Source: Bacteroidales bacterium
Lineage (GTDB): Bacteria; Bacteroidota; Bacteroidia; Bacteroidales; UBA1715
Assembly (NCBI GenBank): GCA_016714605.1
Contig: JADKDL010000031.1
Span: forward strand, 1-60,942
Length of the DNA stretch: 60,942 bases
Direction of reading: 5' to 3'
The stretch's first letter is position 1; each line of letters begins with the position of its first letter. Positions 1 to 10,006 of this stretch are shown here, in pieces. The notes under the pieces were generated by a model. That model did not search any database. It was not told where the DNA came from and saw only the letters and a program-made list of their open reading frames with translations. A program made the translations under genes and the position numbers.

Positions 1-2045
1 CTTTCCAGTACAGTACAGAAACAGTACCTTAGAAAGATATTAGCCTATTGCTTGCGATGCCGTTGTAGGAGCAACTAATTATACTTGGAGATTTACAAGC
101 AGGTACAGAGGTAATAAAATACAAACAGCAGCTTCAAACATACTCCAATCCGGCAGAGGCTGGAATAAAATTCAACACACAATATTCGTTGAAGTAAAAG
201 CGAAAATGTCATAACACTTAGAATTGATGTGGCGGAAGCGTACCAAATTACTACACACAAACCATTCCTACATCTAAACTACAAACTGCTTATTGTGGTA
301 TTAACAATTAAAACTAATAACAGAATCAATAAAGTGCGTACCTACAAAGGCACTATACTCTGTATGAATATACTTTTGTTGATAACGTTAGTGGTAAAAC
401 TATTATAATAAAAAACTTAAGTACGCTAAGACTTGACAAAGTTGCTGCTTTAGAATATGGCAGAACATACACCGTAACTGTAAGACCGGTTTTCTATAAC
501 TCTTACGGAAATTCTGATGGAGCTTGCACAATTACAACTCCTGCTACAATTCCACCAACTCGATTATCGGAAGCATACAAACACAGCCCTTACCGCATTA
601 AACAATACTATATATTGTGATAAATTGCCTTGCGTTTCAGATTATCAGTGGGAGGTAACCGATGCTGTAACCAATAAAATTTTAGTAAAATTAAGAGGAA
701 ACAATTCTAATAGTTTTCAACTTTCTATGATTAACGGTATTGACTATGGACGTACTTATAAAATTAGAATAAAAGGTGTTTCCGGTACTTTGAAAGGAGA
801 TTATGCTGAAAGTTTTAATGTTTATACCCCTGCACAAATCCCAACTACATCATTGCAAGAAAAATATTGCAACAAAACTTTCTCATCGCCCAATGACATA
901 TTGATTTGCAATACAGTACTTGGAGCTACGAATTATGAATGGGAAGTAAAAATACAACAACTGGAATAGTAAGAACAATACTTAAAGGTTCAGTTCTACA
1001 ACGATGACCCTTGCTACTATACTCACAGTAGAATATAATACCAATTACGAAGTAAGAGTTAGAGCGAAAACAAATACTATGACAGGTAGCTACGGCTCTG
1101 TTTGTACAGTAATATATTCAGGCACTTCTTTGACATCAAAATACTGTGGAATAACGCTCACTGCATTAAATCAAAAGCGTATTTTGTACTCAAATTCCTA
1201 ACGCTATAGGATATGAATGGGAAGCAACCTCTCCTACCGGTGCAATATACACTAAGAGATTCAATACACCTACTAGTTATTTTGTAAAATTCAATGCTAT
1301 TTTCACACCTGAATACGGAAAAACATATCAAGTGAGAATAAAACCAATTTTCAGTACCGGTGATGGCGAATTTGGCGCTGCATGTAGCCTTACAACACCT
1401 GCATTCCCAGTAATTTCTTTAACAGATACATATTGTGGAATCACGTTAAGCTCCTTAGAACAATACATTTATTGTACACCTGTTATTGGAGCAACTTATT
1501 ATGAATGGTATTTTGGACACAACTACAACGCATTATCTACAATAATTACTACAACTTCACCAAATATAAAAGCATCTACATTCTATTCTAGTCTTCCTCT
1601 TGACATATATATGGTAAGAGTAAGAGCTAAAAGCAATACTCAAACAGGAGACTTTGGTGATATCTGTGAAATAACCATGCCATCTATACTTAAATCAGGC
1701 ACAGAATATAATGAAACGGAAGAGATACTTTCAGCAGAATATCAATTTAACAGTTCTGATGAGAATATAGTAACTACATCGGTAAACAATGAAGTTGCAT
1801 CTTTGTTTCCAAACCCTGCAATAAACGAAATAAATATTGAAGTTGGAAATACAGAAAACAACTACACTGCTTATATTGTAGATGTAAAAGGTAGTCAAGT
1901 GAGTAAAGTTCAAGCCTTTTGACTCAGAAAGTTACAAGCATTAACATTTCACAGCTAGAGAAAGGCTTTTATTTTGTAAAACTTTCTTCTGCTACTACAG
2001 AAGCCACTTGCTTTTGAAATTCATAAAAGAATAAACTTATTTTAA
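1..2045 (+). pseudogene. T9SS-exported repeat protein, copy 1 (partial, frameshifted)
   Basis: This is the 3' part of a gene whose beginning lies before the window. It encodes repeats of about 95 residues with the pattern xLxxxYCxxTLxxL...IxC..VxGATxYxW, ending in VRVRA...G.YG..C, which looks like a fibronectin III-like beta sandwich with a conserved Cys pair. It ends in a T9SS type A sorting domain (SLFPNPAINEINIEVGN near 1800-1850). Repeats start near 1, 275, 550, 835, 1120 and 1400. Open pieces lie at 517-969, 1004-1201 and 1332-1922, separated by single-base indels, and the first 500 bases are especially broken. The sorting domain runs on past 1922 in another frame to a stop at 2043-2045. 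It is a close tandem paralogue of 2629-5866. The protein was presumably exported through the outer membrane. Whether the breaks are biological or sequencing errors cannot be told here. Confidence 0.75.
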
Positions 2046-2053
2046 CTTATTTA

Positions 2054-2076
2054 GAGGGTGACTTTGAGTCACCTTC
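2054..2076 (+). terminator. Hairpin just after T9SS copy 1
   Basis: A perfect 7-bp stem, GGTGACT (2057-2063) and AGTCACC (2067-2073), has a TTG loop and weak outer pairs. It sits just downstream of the stop codon. The same hairpin follows copy 2 at 5862-5878. It has no long T-tract of its own and probably acts with the next hairpin, either as part of the terminator or as a 3'-end stabiliser. Confidence 0.5.
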
Positions 2077-2096
2077 TAAATTTTCAAGAACAAAAA

Positions 2097-2130
2097 ATAG
2101 AGCTACCAAACGGTGGCTCTATTTTTTTTT
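2097..2130 (+). terminator. Intrinsic terminator after T9SS copy 1
   Basis: An 11-bp stem, ATAGAGCTACC (2097-2107) with GGTGGCTCTAT (2112-2122) and one G-T pair, closes an AAAC loop and runs directly into nine T residues. It is a textbook rho-independent terminator on the plus strand. A copy follows T9SS copy 2 at 5901-5926. Confidence 0.85.
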
Positions 2131-2180
2131 GAGGTATGATAGAGGCCATCTCCGTTAGACGAAGCGTTCTTGCTTCCCGT

Positions 2181-2206
2181 AAGGCGAAGCGTCCTCGCTT
2201 CGCCTT
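2181..2206. repeat. GC-rich palindrome (GAAGCG type)
   Basis: A perfect 11-bp inverted repeat, AAGGCGAAGCG (2181-2191) and CGCTTCGCCTT (2196-2206), has a TCCT loop. A shorter version with the same loop lies at 5978-5997. A related, imperfect GACGAAGCGTTC...GCTTCCCG stretch sits just upstream at about 2158-2179. It is GC-rich against an AT-rich background and is probably a dispersed extragenic palindrome. Confidence 0.6.
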
Positions 2207-2335
2207 AGTATTCAAGGCCTCTGGCCTGTTTTAAGAAAATATTTCTGTTTTTGTGTATAAAACAACACAAAGGGCAATCACAATGGGTTACTTGTTTTAT
2301 TTTTTATTGAAAATCAAAAATATAAATATTTAAAA

Positions 2336-2357
2336 GGGCATCCACAAGGGTTGCCCC
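2336..2357. repeat. REP-like palindrome, GGGCAACC...GGTTGCCC family
   Basis: An imperfect palindrome, GGGCATCCACAAGGGTTGCC plus CC, is followed by CTAC. It is one of at least four full copies in this 6-kb region (others at 5943-5972 inverted, 6131-6156 and 6218-6243). Degenerate half copies lie near 2268-2300 and 6064-6092. Confidence 0.6.
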
Positions 2358-2628
2358 TACAGGTTGAACAGATGGGTGTTTTGAAAAACGCAATAACCTC
2401 ATATTCACTATGTAAATTCTAAAAAACAAAATATAACAATAAAAATTTTGCAGAATTAACAAAATATCATATCATTGCAAAATCTTTTTGCATTTTAGGG
2501 CTAAAACAACAAAAAAATATTCATACATAAAGAAAAAATGTAAACAACCGGTTTGTAACAAGCAAGCCATACTTATATATTACTTAAAAACAATTAATTA
2601 TTAATCACTTAAACAAAAAAATAATTTA

Positions 2629-5600
2629 TGAAAAACATTTTTTTATTTTTGGTAGTTCTGATGTTATCAACGAGTATTTTTTCTCAAACAGAGATTTGGG
2701 GGACAATAGAAAGTGGGGGAACCAATAGTAGAGGACTTATATTCAAGTCTGATGGAAACGGAGAGAACCTAGAAGTAAAATACAATTTCCTGGTATAAAC
2801 TATGAATCTAAACCGTATTTCCCGTCAAAAAATATGTTACTAGCCTCAAATGGTGATTTTTATGGTATTCATTTATATGAACCAGTAAGTTGCCCTGGCT
2901 GCGGAAAGGGTGGAATTTATGAATTTAACCCTAAAACATTGACAGTAGAAAACAAAGTATTATATAACTGTTATGAATTGATTTTAGGCAATAACGATAT
3001 AATCTATGGAGTCGGCCAACCGTGGGGTGCAAGTAAAACTAGTCTTTTTAAATACGATATTACGAGTAATACTATAACTACCATTGTTGATTTTAATTAT
3101 GCAATTGGAAAAAACTCTTCAAATATTATTCAAGGTTCTGACGGAAAAATTTATGGAACAACACCCCTAGGTGGAATTTTTGGATATGGTGTATTATATC
3201 AATATGACCCTGCAACAGATAAATTTGCAGTAATTCATGATTTTGAGAATAACTATTGGGGCAAGGGTAAATTAGTAGAAGGATCAGACCATACATTATA
3301 TAAATTACAACATTTTTGTGCAGAAATAAATTCAAGTTCTGAACAAAGAATGGATATTTTCAAATACAATATTAACAATAAAGAATTTTCACAAACCTCT
3401 GTTCCTTTTGATGTATTTTCATCAGATGAGATTTCTGGTGCATCAACAGCATATTTAAAAATAATAGAATCAAGTAATGGTGTTTTCTATGGAACGATGT
3501 CAAGTCCTAAAGGTGCGTGTGCCATATTTAAGTTTGAATCAAACACAAATCAATTTTCTATAGTTCATAGATTTGAAAGTGGATACATCGGTACAGCACC
3601 TCATTTAATTCTTAAAGCAAACAATGGAAAGATTTATGGATTTAGGAATGGCAATAGTAATGGTGGTACCGATTTTTTTGAATTTGATCCGCTTACTAAT
3701 GTAGTTAGAAATACTTTTGAATTTTTAAATACAGCACAATCAAGTTCACCTAACCCATACTGTCTCATAGAACTACCTAAACCGACCCAACTTTCAATAC
3801 AGTACAGGAACATTACCTTAGAAAAGATTTATAGCCCTATCGCTTGCGATGCGGTTATAGGAGCTACAAATTATTCATGGAAATTTACAAGCGGTACAGA
3901 AGTAATTACGTATGAAACAACGACGACTTCAAACTTACTCAATCCGGCAGAAGCAGGAATAAAATTCAACACGCAATACTCTGTTGAAGTAAGAGCTAAA
4001 ATTAATAACATATGGGGAGCTTATGGAGAAGCGTTCCAAATAACTACACCACAAACTATTCCTACATCGAAACTACTAACTGCTTATTGCGGTATTACTA
4101 TTAAGGCATTAACAGAATCCATTAAATGCATAGCTACTTCCGGTGCTACTCAATATGAATATACTTTTATAGATAACGTAAGTGGAAAAAAGATAGTGAT
4201 GAAAAATTTAAGTACACTTAGACTTGACAAAGTAGCTACTTTGGAATATGGCAGAACTTACACGGTAACCGTGAGACCGGTTTTCTATAACTCTTATGGA
4301 AATTCTGATGGAGCATGCACAATAACAACTCCTGCTACAATTCCACCAACTCGATTATCGGAAGCATACAGAAACACAACCCTTACCGCATTAAACAATA
4401 CTATATATTGTGATAAATTGCCTTGCGTTTCAGATTATCAATGGGAGGTAACTGATGCTGTAACGGGTAAACCTTTAGTAAAATTAAGAGGAAATAGCTC
4501 TAATAGTTTTCAACTTTCAATGATTAACGGTATTGACTATGGACGTACTTATAATATAAGATTAAAGGAGTTTCAGGTACTTTGAGAAGGAAATTATGCT
4601 GAAAGTTTTACTATTTACACCCCTGCACAAATCCCAACTACATCACTGCAAGAAAAATACTGTAATAAAACATTCTCTTCTCCGCTTGATATTTTGATAT
4701 GTAACACAGTACTTGGTGCTACCGACTACGAATGGGAAGTAAAAAATACAAGGACAGATGAAATAACAGTAATACAAAAGCTTTCAAGTTCTCCAACAAT
4801 GACCCTTGGTTCTAATCTTCCGGTAGAATACAATACCAATTACGAAGTTAGAGTTAGAGCATTGACTAATACTATGACCGGAAACTACGGCTCTGTTTGT
4901 ACGGTAAAATATTCAGGTACTTCTCTTACATCAAAATATTGTGGTATAACACTTACAGCTTTAAATCAAAATGTGTTTTGTACTAAAATACCTGATGCTA
5001 CAGGTTATCAATGGGAAGTAACCACACCATCTTGAACAGTTCACTCTTCGTTATTTACCGAGGGAGCTAATCGTAATTATGTAAGATTTAATAATATATT
5101 TAACACTGTATCAGATGCAGAATATGGAAAAACATATCAAGTGAGAATCAAACCGATTTTGAGTACCGGTGCAAGCGAGTTTGGCGCTGCATGTAGCCTT
5201 ACAACACCTGCATTTCCAGTAATTTCTTTAACAGAAGCGGATTGTGGTAGAGAATTAACATCATTAGATGATTACATAAATTGTACAACAGTAATTGGTG
5301 CAACAAACTACGAATGGTATTTTGTAAATAACAACAATGGATATTTAATAAACCAAACAACGACAACACCATACATAATCGCATCTGCAATATATAACAT
5401 AAATCCTAACTCAAGTTATCTAGTAAGAGTAAGAGCTATAACCAAAACACAGTCTGGAGCTTTTGGTAGTACTTGTGAAGTTTTCATGCCTGCTTCACTT
5501 AAATCAGGTTCAGAATTTAATGAAACGGAAGATGTACTTTCAGTAGAAAATAAATTTAATAGTTCTGATGAGAATATAGTAACTACATCGGTAAACAATG

Positions 5601-5866
5601 AAGTTGCATCTTTGTTTCCAAACCCTGCAATAAATGAAATAAATATTGAAGTTGGAAATCTTGAAAACAACTACACTGCTTATATTGTAGATGTAAAAGG
5701 TAGTCAAGTGAGTAAAGCTCAGCCTTTGACTCAGAAGGTTACAAGTATTAACATTTCACAGCTAGAGAAAGGCTTTTATTTTGTAAAACTTTCTTCAGCT
5801 ACTACAAACCTTACTTTTGAAATTTATAAAAAAAGAATAAACGTATTTTACATCATTGAGGGGTGA
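2629..5866 (+). pseudogene. GloVer-repeat / Fn3-like repeat T9SS-exported protein, copy 2 (frameshifted)
   Basis: The start at 2629 gives a clear signal peptide ending STSIFSQ. The next part (to about 3780) has repeats of the kind GSDGKIYGTT...GYGVLYQYDP, matching the choice-anchored GloVer repeat family, probably a beta-propeller. Six Fn3-like repeats of about 95 residues follow (starts near 3781, 4066, 4339, 4630, 4918, 5209), then a T9SS type A sorting domain (FPNPAINEINIEVGN). Breaks: one missing base near 2790 (restoring NFPGINYESKPYF joins the halves), a compensating pair of indels at about 4565-4590, and an in-frame TGA at 5033-5035 where GGA would read through. The protein is probably a large cell-surface or secreted protein, with its role unknown. 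Confidence 0.8.
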
Positions 5867-5878
5867 CTTTGAGTCACC
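5862..5878 (+). terminator. Hairpin at the 3' end of T9SS copy 2
   Basis: The stem GGTGACT (5862-5868) with AGTCACC (5872-5878) and a TTG loop is identical to the hairpin after copy 1. Its left arm overlaps the TGA stop codon. Confidence 0.5.
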
Positions 5879-5900
5879 TTCTCAATTTTTAAGAACAAAA

Positions 5901-5926
5901 ATAGAGCTACTAAACGGTGGCTCTAT
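5901..5926 (+). terminator. Intrinsic terminator after T9SS copy 2
   Basis: An 11-bp stem, ATAGAGCTACT with GGTGGCTCTAT, has loop AAAC and is followed by TTATTTTT. It is the paralogue of the terminator at 2097-2130, with a weaker T-tract. Confidence 0.75.
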
Positions 5927-5942
5927 TTATTTTTGAGGTTTG

Positions 5943-5972
5943 GTAGGGGCAAACCCTGTGTGGTTGCCCTCC
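5943..5972. repeat. REP-like palindrome, inverted copy
   Basis: GTAGGGGCAAACCCTGTG then TGGTTGCCCTCC is the reverse complement of the same GGGCAACCACA...GGGTTGCCCCTAC element found at 2336 and 6218. Confidence 0.6.
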
Positions 5973-5977
5973 ATTAG

Positions 5978-5997
5978 ACGAAGCGTCCTCGCTTCGT
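5978..5997. repeat. GC-rich palindrome (GAAGCG type)
   Basis: ACGAAGCG (5978-5985), TCCT loop, CGCTTCGT (5990-5997). It has the same core and loop as 2181-2206. Confidence 0.55.
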
Positions 5998-6130
5998 GAT
6001 AGAATTCAAAGCCTCTGGTCTGTTTAAAAAAATGTTTTGTGTTTTTGTATATAAAAATAGACAAAAGGGCAATCATATAGAATTGCTTGTTTTGTTTTTT
6101 AATTAAAATCAAAAATATAAATATTTCAAA

Positions 6131-6156
6131 GAGCAACCACAAGGGTTGCCTCTACC
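6131..6156. repeat. REP-like palindrome
   Basis: GAGCAACCACAAGGGTTGCC then TCTACC is a direct copy of the GGGCAACC family, differing by a few bases. Confidence 0.55.
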
Positions 6157-6217
6157 GGTGGGACTGACGGTTATAATGTGAAATTATATTATTATAGGGC
6201 AATTATATTTATACATA

Positions 6218-6243
6218 GGACAACCACATAGGATTGCCCCTAC
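6218..6243. repeat. REP-like palindrome
   Basis: GGACAACCACATAGGATTGC then CCCTAC is a direct copy of the same family, ending five bases before the reconstructed gldB stop codon. Confidence 0.55.
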
Positions 6244-6247
6244 CCCA

Positions 6248-7267
6248 TTACGGATTATACTTTGCCTTATTCATTATTTTTTGATAGTCTTTTTCGCTCA
6301 TAAGAGCCTGAATGGTTATCCGATCTGACTAAATCTCTTCAAGTATTTCTGTGCAACTAGCTCTTGATAACCTATCCAGACACCTAGAACTTTGGGGGCG
6401 ACTTCTTTTGAGAAATATGTGAAAACCACTCTGATCACAATGAGCTCTTACAAATTATAATCCGACGTCAAAAAGAGTTTATTATTGACCAAATAAAGCC
6501 ACATATCATTTTCTGAAGTTTTCAAAAATTCAAAATTGCTTTGCAGTATAGCCCCATAAAACGGTATCAGCAGTCTCTGGCATAAGCATTTGGGTAAGAT
6601 ACATGATTCTACCAGAATGTATCATATTTGCTAAAAGATTTGCATCTGCAAAATTATTTTCAAATTCGGTCTGCAAATAACCAATTAACACGTCGGTAGG
6701 GATTTTTTCTTTATACATTTTCTTAATCTGAAACTGCTGCATATCCATTTGTTTGTAATACAGACAATCGGCTCCTAAATATTTATCGATCCTCACTCCA
6801 ATTCCATTCTCAATTATTACAATTGATTGATTGAAAACACCATTAAAAAAATAAACAGCAGGAGTTGTATTTTTTGGGTATAGTGTTTTTAACCGACCAA
6901 ATGCTAACTGCATATTGTGTTTTTCGGCTTCCAGATTGCTTAGTTTCTGTTGAATTGCTACATTAATTTCATCATAAATAGGGTAGTTTAGAAATTCATG
7001 CAGATTATCGTAATACATAGCATTATAAGCACTTCCAACTTTAATAATACCTGTATTGAAAGCTTCAATAAAATCGCCATGCGCTTTTATTTGTTCTGTA
7101 ACTTTAAGCTCAAATGTGTCTTTATCTATACCCTTCCAAGAGTGAATAATGGAATCGAAGCGCACAAACTTCATATCAATTTTTTGTGCTTCAATAGTAT
7201 TTTTTTTCGAAGTATTGCACGAAGCAAAACTCAACAAAACTATCATTACAAATAGAATTACTTTCAT
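6248..7267 (-). pseudogene. gldB: Gliding motility / T9SS lipoprotein GldB (frameshifted C-terminus)
   Basis: GldB-family lipoproteins are required for gliding and type IX secretion in Bacteroidota. I chose the start at 7267 because MKVILFVMIVLLSFASC is a lipoprotein signal with the lipobox Cys at residue 17; an upstream start would add a hydrophobic extension. The first frame carries GVFNQSIVIIENGIGVRIDK and the MIHSGRIMYLTQMLMPE motif and stops at 6530. The conserved C-terminus continues in other frames: ENDMWLYLVNNKL (about 6525-6470), then KEVAPKV.GVWIGYQ (about 6420-6360), then MSEKDYQKIMNKAKYNP to a TAA at 6250-6248. At least three indels are needed to join these. Total length then fits the family. 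Probably a working gene damaged by sequence errors, otherwise a recent pseudogene. Confidence 0.8.
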
Positions 7268-7601
7268 CTTTGATTTTTTATTATTACTTGGAATATTTTC
7301 CAAAATTAAGAAAAATAAGTACAGAAATAAAAAAAACAAACGTGAACATAATAAACAATTCACATTACAAACAATAATATTATCGAAATGTGAAAATTCA
7401 TGAATTTTAATTACAATAAATTACACTAAAAAAATACTATTTGAATAATTTTATAGTTTAGTAGATGTTCATTGAAAACAAGTTTTTCTAAATATTGAAC
7501 AAAGATTTTTTTTATCATCGTAGTTTCATATTTTTGCTACAATAAAAAGGAACTTTTAGAATATAAAAAACGACTATTAAACAAAGAACTCGCACAGCAT
7601 A
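7268..7601. other. Divergent intergenic region, gldB / TonB receptor
   Basis: These 334 AT-rich bases between divergent genes contain no credible gene. They must carry both promoters. Only a candidate rightward element at 7529-7536 is visible to me. Confidence 0.5.
7529..7536 (+). promoter_or_regulatory. Candidate -7 element for the TonB receptor
   Basis: TATTTTTG fits the Bacteroidota -7 consensus TAnnTTTG and lies 66 bases before the receptor start. I see no clear -33 element. In AT-rich DNA such matches also occur by chance. Confidence 0.35.
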
Positions 7602-10003
7602 ATGCAACACAAAATCTTAACCACATTATTTTTTCTTATTTCAATTTTCCTATTTGGTCAAAATCAAGCTATTCTGAAAGGTACTATTAAAGATACTTCT
7701 GGCAAAGCAATTGAAAAAGTGAGCATCTATATTGCAGATAGTCAGCACGGAACAATATCAAACGCAACGGGAACATACGAACTCAAAATACCTGCAAACA
7801 AACAGGTTTTGGTAGTTTTTTCACACACCAGTTTTGAAACGCAATATAGAAATATTGAACTCAAAGCAAATGAAACATTGATGCTTTCGGTAGCAATGTT
7901 GCCCCAAACAAAAGAAATTGAAGAGGTTGTCGTAGCATCTGAAAGGGAAAGAGAGATAAACCAAACCCGATTGAGTGCAGTGGTTATAAGCAAATTACCC
8001 GGCACTAGCTTAGGTGGAATTATGACTTCAATAAAAACACTACCGGGCGTATCGTCAAACTCCGAGCTTAGTTCGCAATACAAAGTACGAGGTGGAAACT
8101 TTGATGAAAATATAATTTACGTAAATAATATACCTATTTACAAACCACAACTGGTAAGGTCAGGACAACAAGAGGGATTGAGTTTTGTAAATTCAGATAT
8201 GGTAAGCTCACTTACGTTTTCGAGCGGTGGTTTTGATGCCTGTTATCGAGATAAAACCTCGTCGGTGCTTGATATAACTTATAAAAAACCAAGTGCATTT
8301 GAGGCACGCATAGACCTTAACCTTATGGGGGCAGCCTTTTACATGGGCGGTGTGAATAAGAAAAAAACGGGTATATCATAATACAGGGATACGATACAGA
8401 AATACATCTCTAGTACTCAACTCTTTAGATGAAAGTGGAAACTACATGCCTATTTTCTTAGATATTCAAAGCTATATTTCTACAAAAATTTCCGATTTTT
8501 GGTCGGTCGATTTTCTTGGTAATATATCAAATAACAGATATACGTTCATTCCCAACGCACGAGAAACAACCTTTGGTAATCCTTCTGAACAATTTAAAAT
8601 GGAAATTGATTTTGATGGTCAAGAAAAAGATATGTACACAAGTGGTATGTTTGCACTATCACTGATATACGCACCAAATTCAGAGACAAAACACATATTT
8701 AGCGGAAGTCTATTTGGTACGCAAGAATACGAAAAATACGACATTAGAAGCAATTATCGACTTTCTGAAATGGTAGATCCGAAAAGTGAAAATAGAGAAG
8801 ATACCACCATATTGGCATTAGGACTATTTCTAGAACACGCAAGAAATAGTCTCACATCTCAAGTACAATACTACTCATATTCAGGAAAATACATTAAAGA
8901 GAAATTCTCTATGCAATGGGGAACTGAATACAAAAAGGAATCTATAAATACCATAATAAAAGAATGGGTGTATGAAGATTCGGCAGGATACAACTTTCCC
9001 TACAACGACGAAGCTGTCAATGTCTCAAATGTTATAGACAATATAATTGATATAGCAAATAATCAAATAACCGGTTTTGTTCAGAGTACTTACAGAATTA
9101 CTTCGGATGCGGGAAAAACCTTAAGTCTAACTGGAGGATTGCGAGCGTATTATAACGAACTGACCAGCGAATTTAATGTTAGTCCACGTATAAGAATCGC
9201 ATACTTTCCACAAAGAAAAAGCAAGGCAGTATATCGTTTTCTGCCGGTACATACAACCAACCACCACACTATAAAGAGTTTGTAGGTGAAGATGGTAATT
9301 TTATTCACAAATAAAATCGCAAAAATCGCAACATTTTGTTTTAGGAATGGATTATACTTTACAGATATGGAAGCGACCTTTTAAACTACTTACAGAGCTA
9401 TATTACAAAAACTTATCGCATATAATACCCTATACACTTGACAATGTAAAGATAAATTACAAACCTGAATTAGAAGCTCATGGTTATGCCACAGGCTTAG
9501 ACATAAGAATAAATGGAGAGTTTGTAAAAGGAACTGAATCATGGGCAAGTATTTCCTTTTTAAGTACAGAAGAACAATTAGATGGCTCTGACGAATGGAT
9601 TAAAAGACCGTCAAACCAGTTTCTTAATTTTGGAATGTTCTTTCAAGACTATTTTCCGGGTTATGATAGGATAAAAGTAAATTTAACCTTCTTGTACGGC
9701 TCAAAGTTACCTACCGGTCCACCGAATGCAATATCTCACGAAGAGTCAGACAATTATTCAATAAGCTCTTATAAAAGAGTTGATTTGGGAATATCAACAG
9801 TTATAATTCAAAAAAAGGACACTGATCTAAAAAAGAAAAAAGGGCTTCAAAGTTTGTGGATTGGATTAGAAGTGTTTAATTTACTGGATATAAGTAATAA
9901 AATTTCATACCTTTGGATAAAAGATTTAGAAGATAAAAACCACCGAGTACCTAATTATCTAACCTCCAGAGTTATAAACCTTAAAATATCTGCCAAACTG
10001 TAG
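7602..10003 (+). pseudogene. TonB-dependent receptor with CarboxypepD_reg-like domain (two frameshifts)
   Basis: Outer-membrane receptor for energised uptake of an unidentified substrate. The signal peptide is residues 1-19 (ending IFLFGQ), followed by a CarboxypepD_reg-like domain (about 23-105, LKGTIKDTSGKAIEKVSIYI) and a plug domain (about 125-220, with the SKLPGTSLG and KYRVRGGNFDENIIYVNNI type segment, here KVRGGNFDENIIYVN). The rest is beta-barrel. The frame is lost near 8380 and again near 9270. Reading across both gives continuous homologous barrel sequence to the TAG at 10001-10003, about 800 residues, normal for this SusC-unlike type. No SusD-like partner is adjacent. The BatA gene starts four bases downstream. 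Confidence 0.8.
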
Positions 10004-10006
10004 ATT

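Larger units (their letters stand above)
2046..2628. other. Intergenic region between the T9SS paralogues
   Basis: I see no credible gene in these 583 bases. The stretch contains two hairpins, a GC-rich palindrome, half and full copies of a REP-like GGGCAACC...GGTTGCCC element, and an AT-rich stretch leading into copy 2. Much of it (about 2054-2372) is recognisably similar to 5858-6160 downstream of copy 2, so the duplicated unit included the 3' flank. Confidence 0.6.
5867..6247. other. Intergenic region between copy 2 and gldB
   Basis: No credible gene lies in this stretch. It contains the copy-2 terminators, three REP-like palindromes and one GAAGCG palindrome. It separates two convergent transcription units, T9SS copy 2 (plus) and gldB (minus). 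Confidence 0.6.

Noticed and set aside
5033..5035. In-frame TGA as a selenocysteine codon
   Set aside because: It replaces a Gly in a structural repeat, the other copy has no Cys or Sec there, and no SECIS-like hairpin follows it.
6247..6530. Possible transposase or IS remnant beside the REP-like elements
   Set aside because: Translation on the minus strand in shifting frames gives the ordered C-terminal motifs of GldB.
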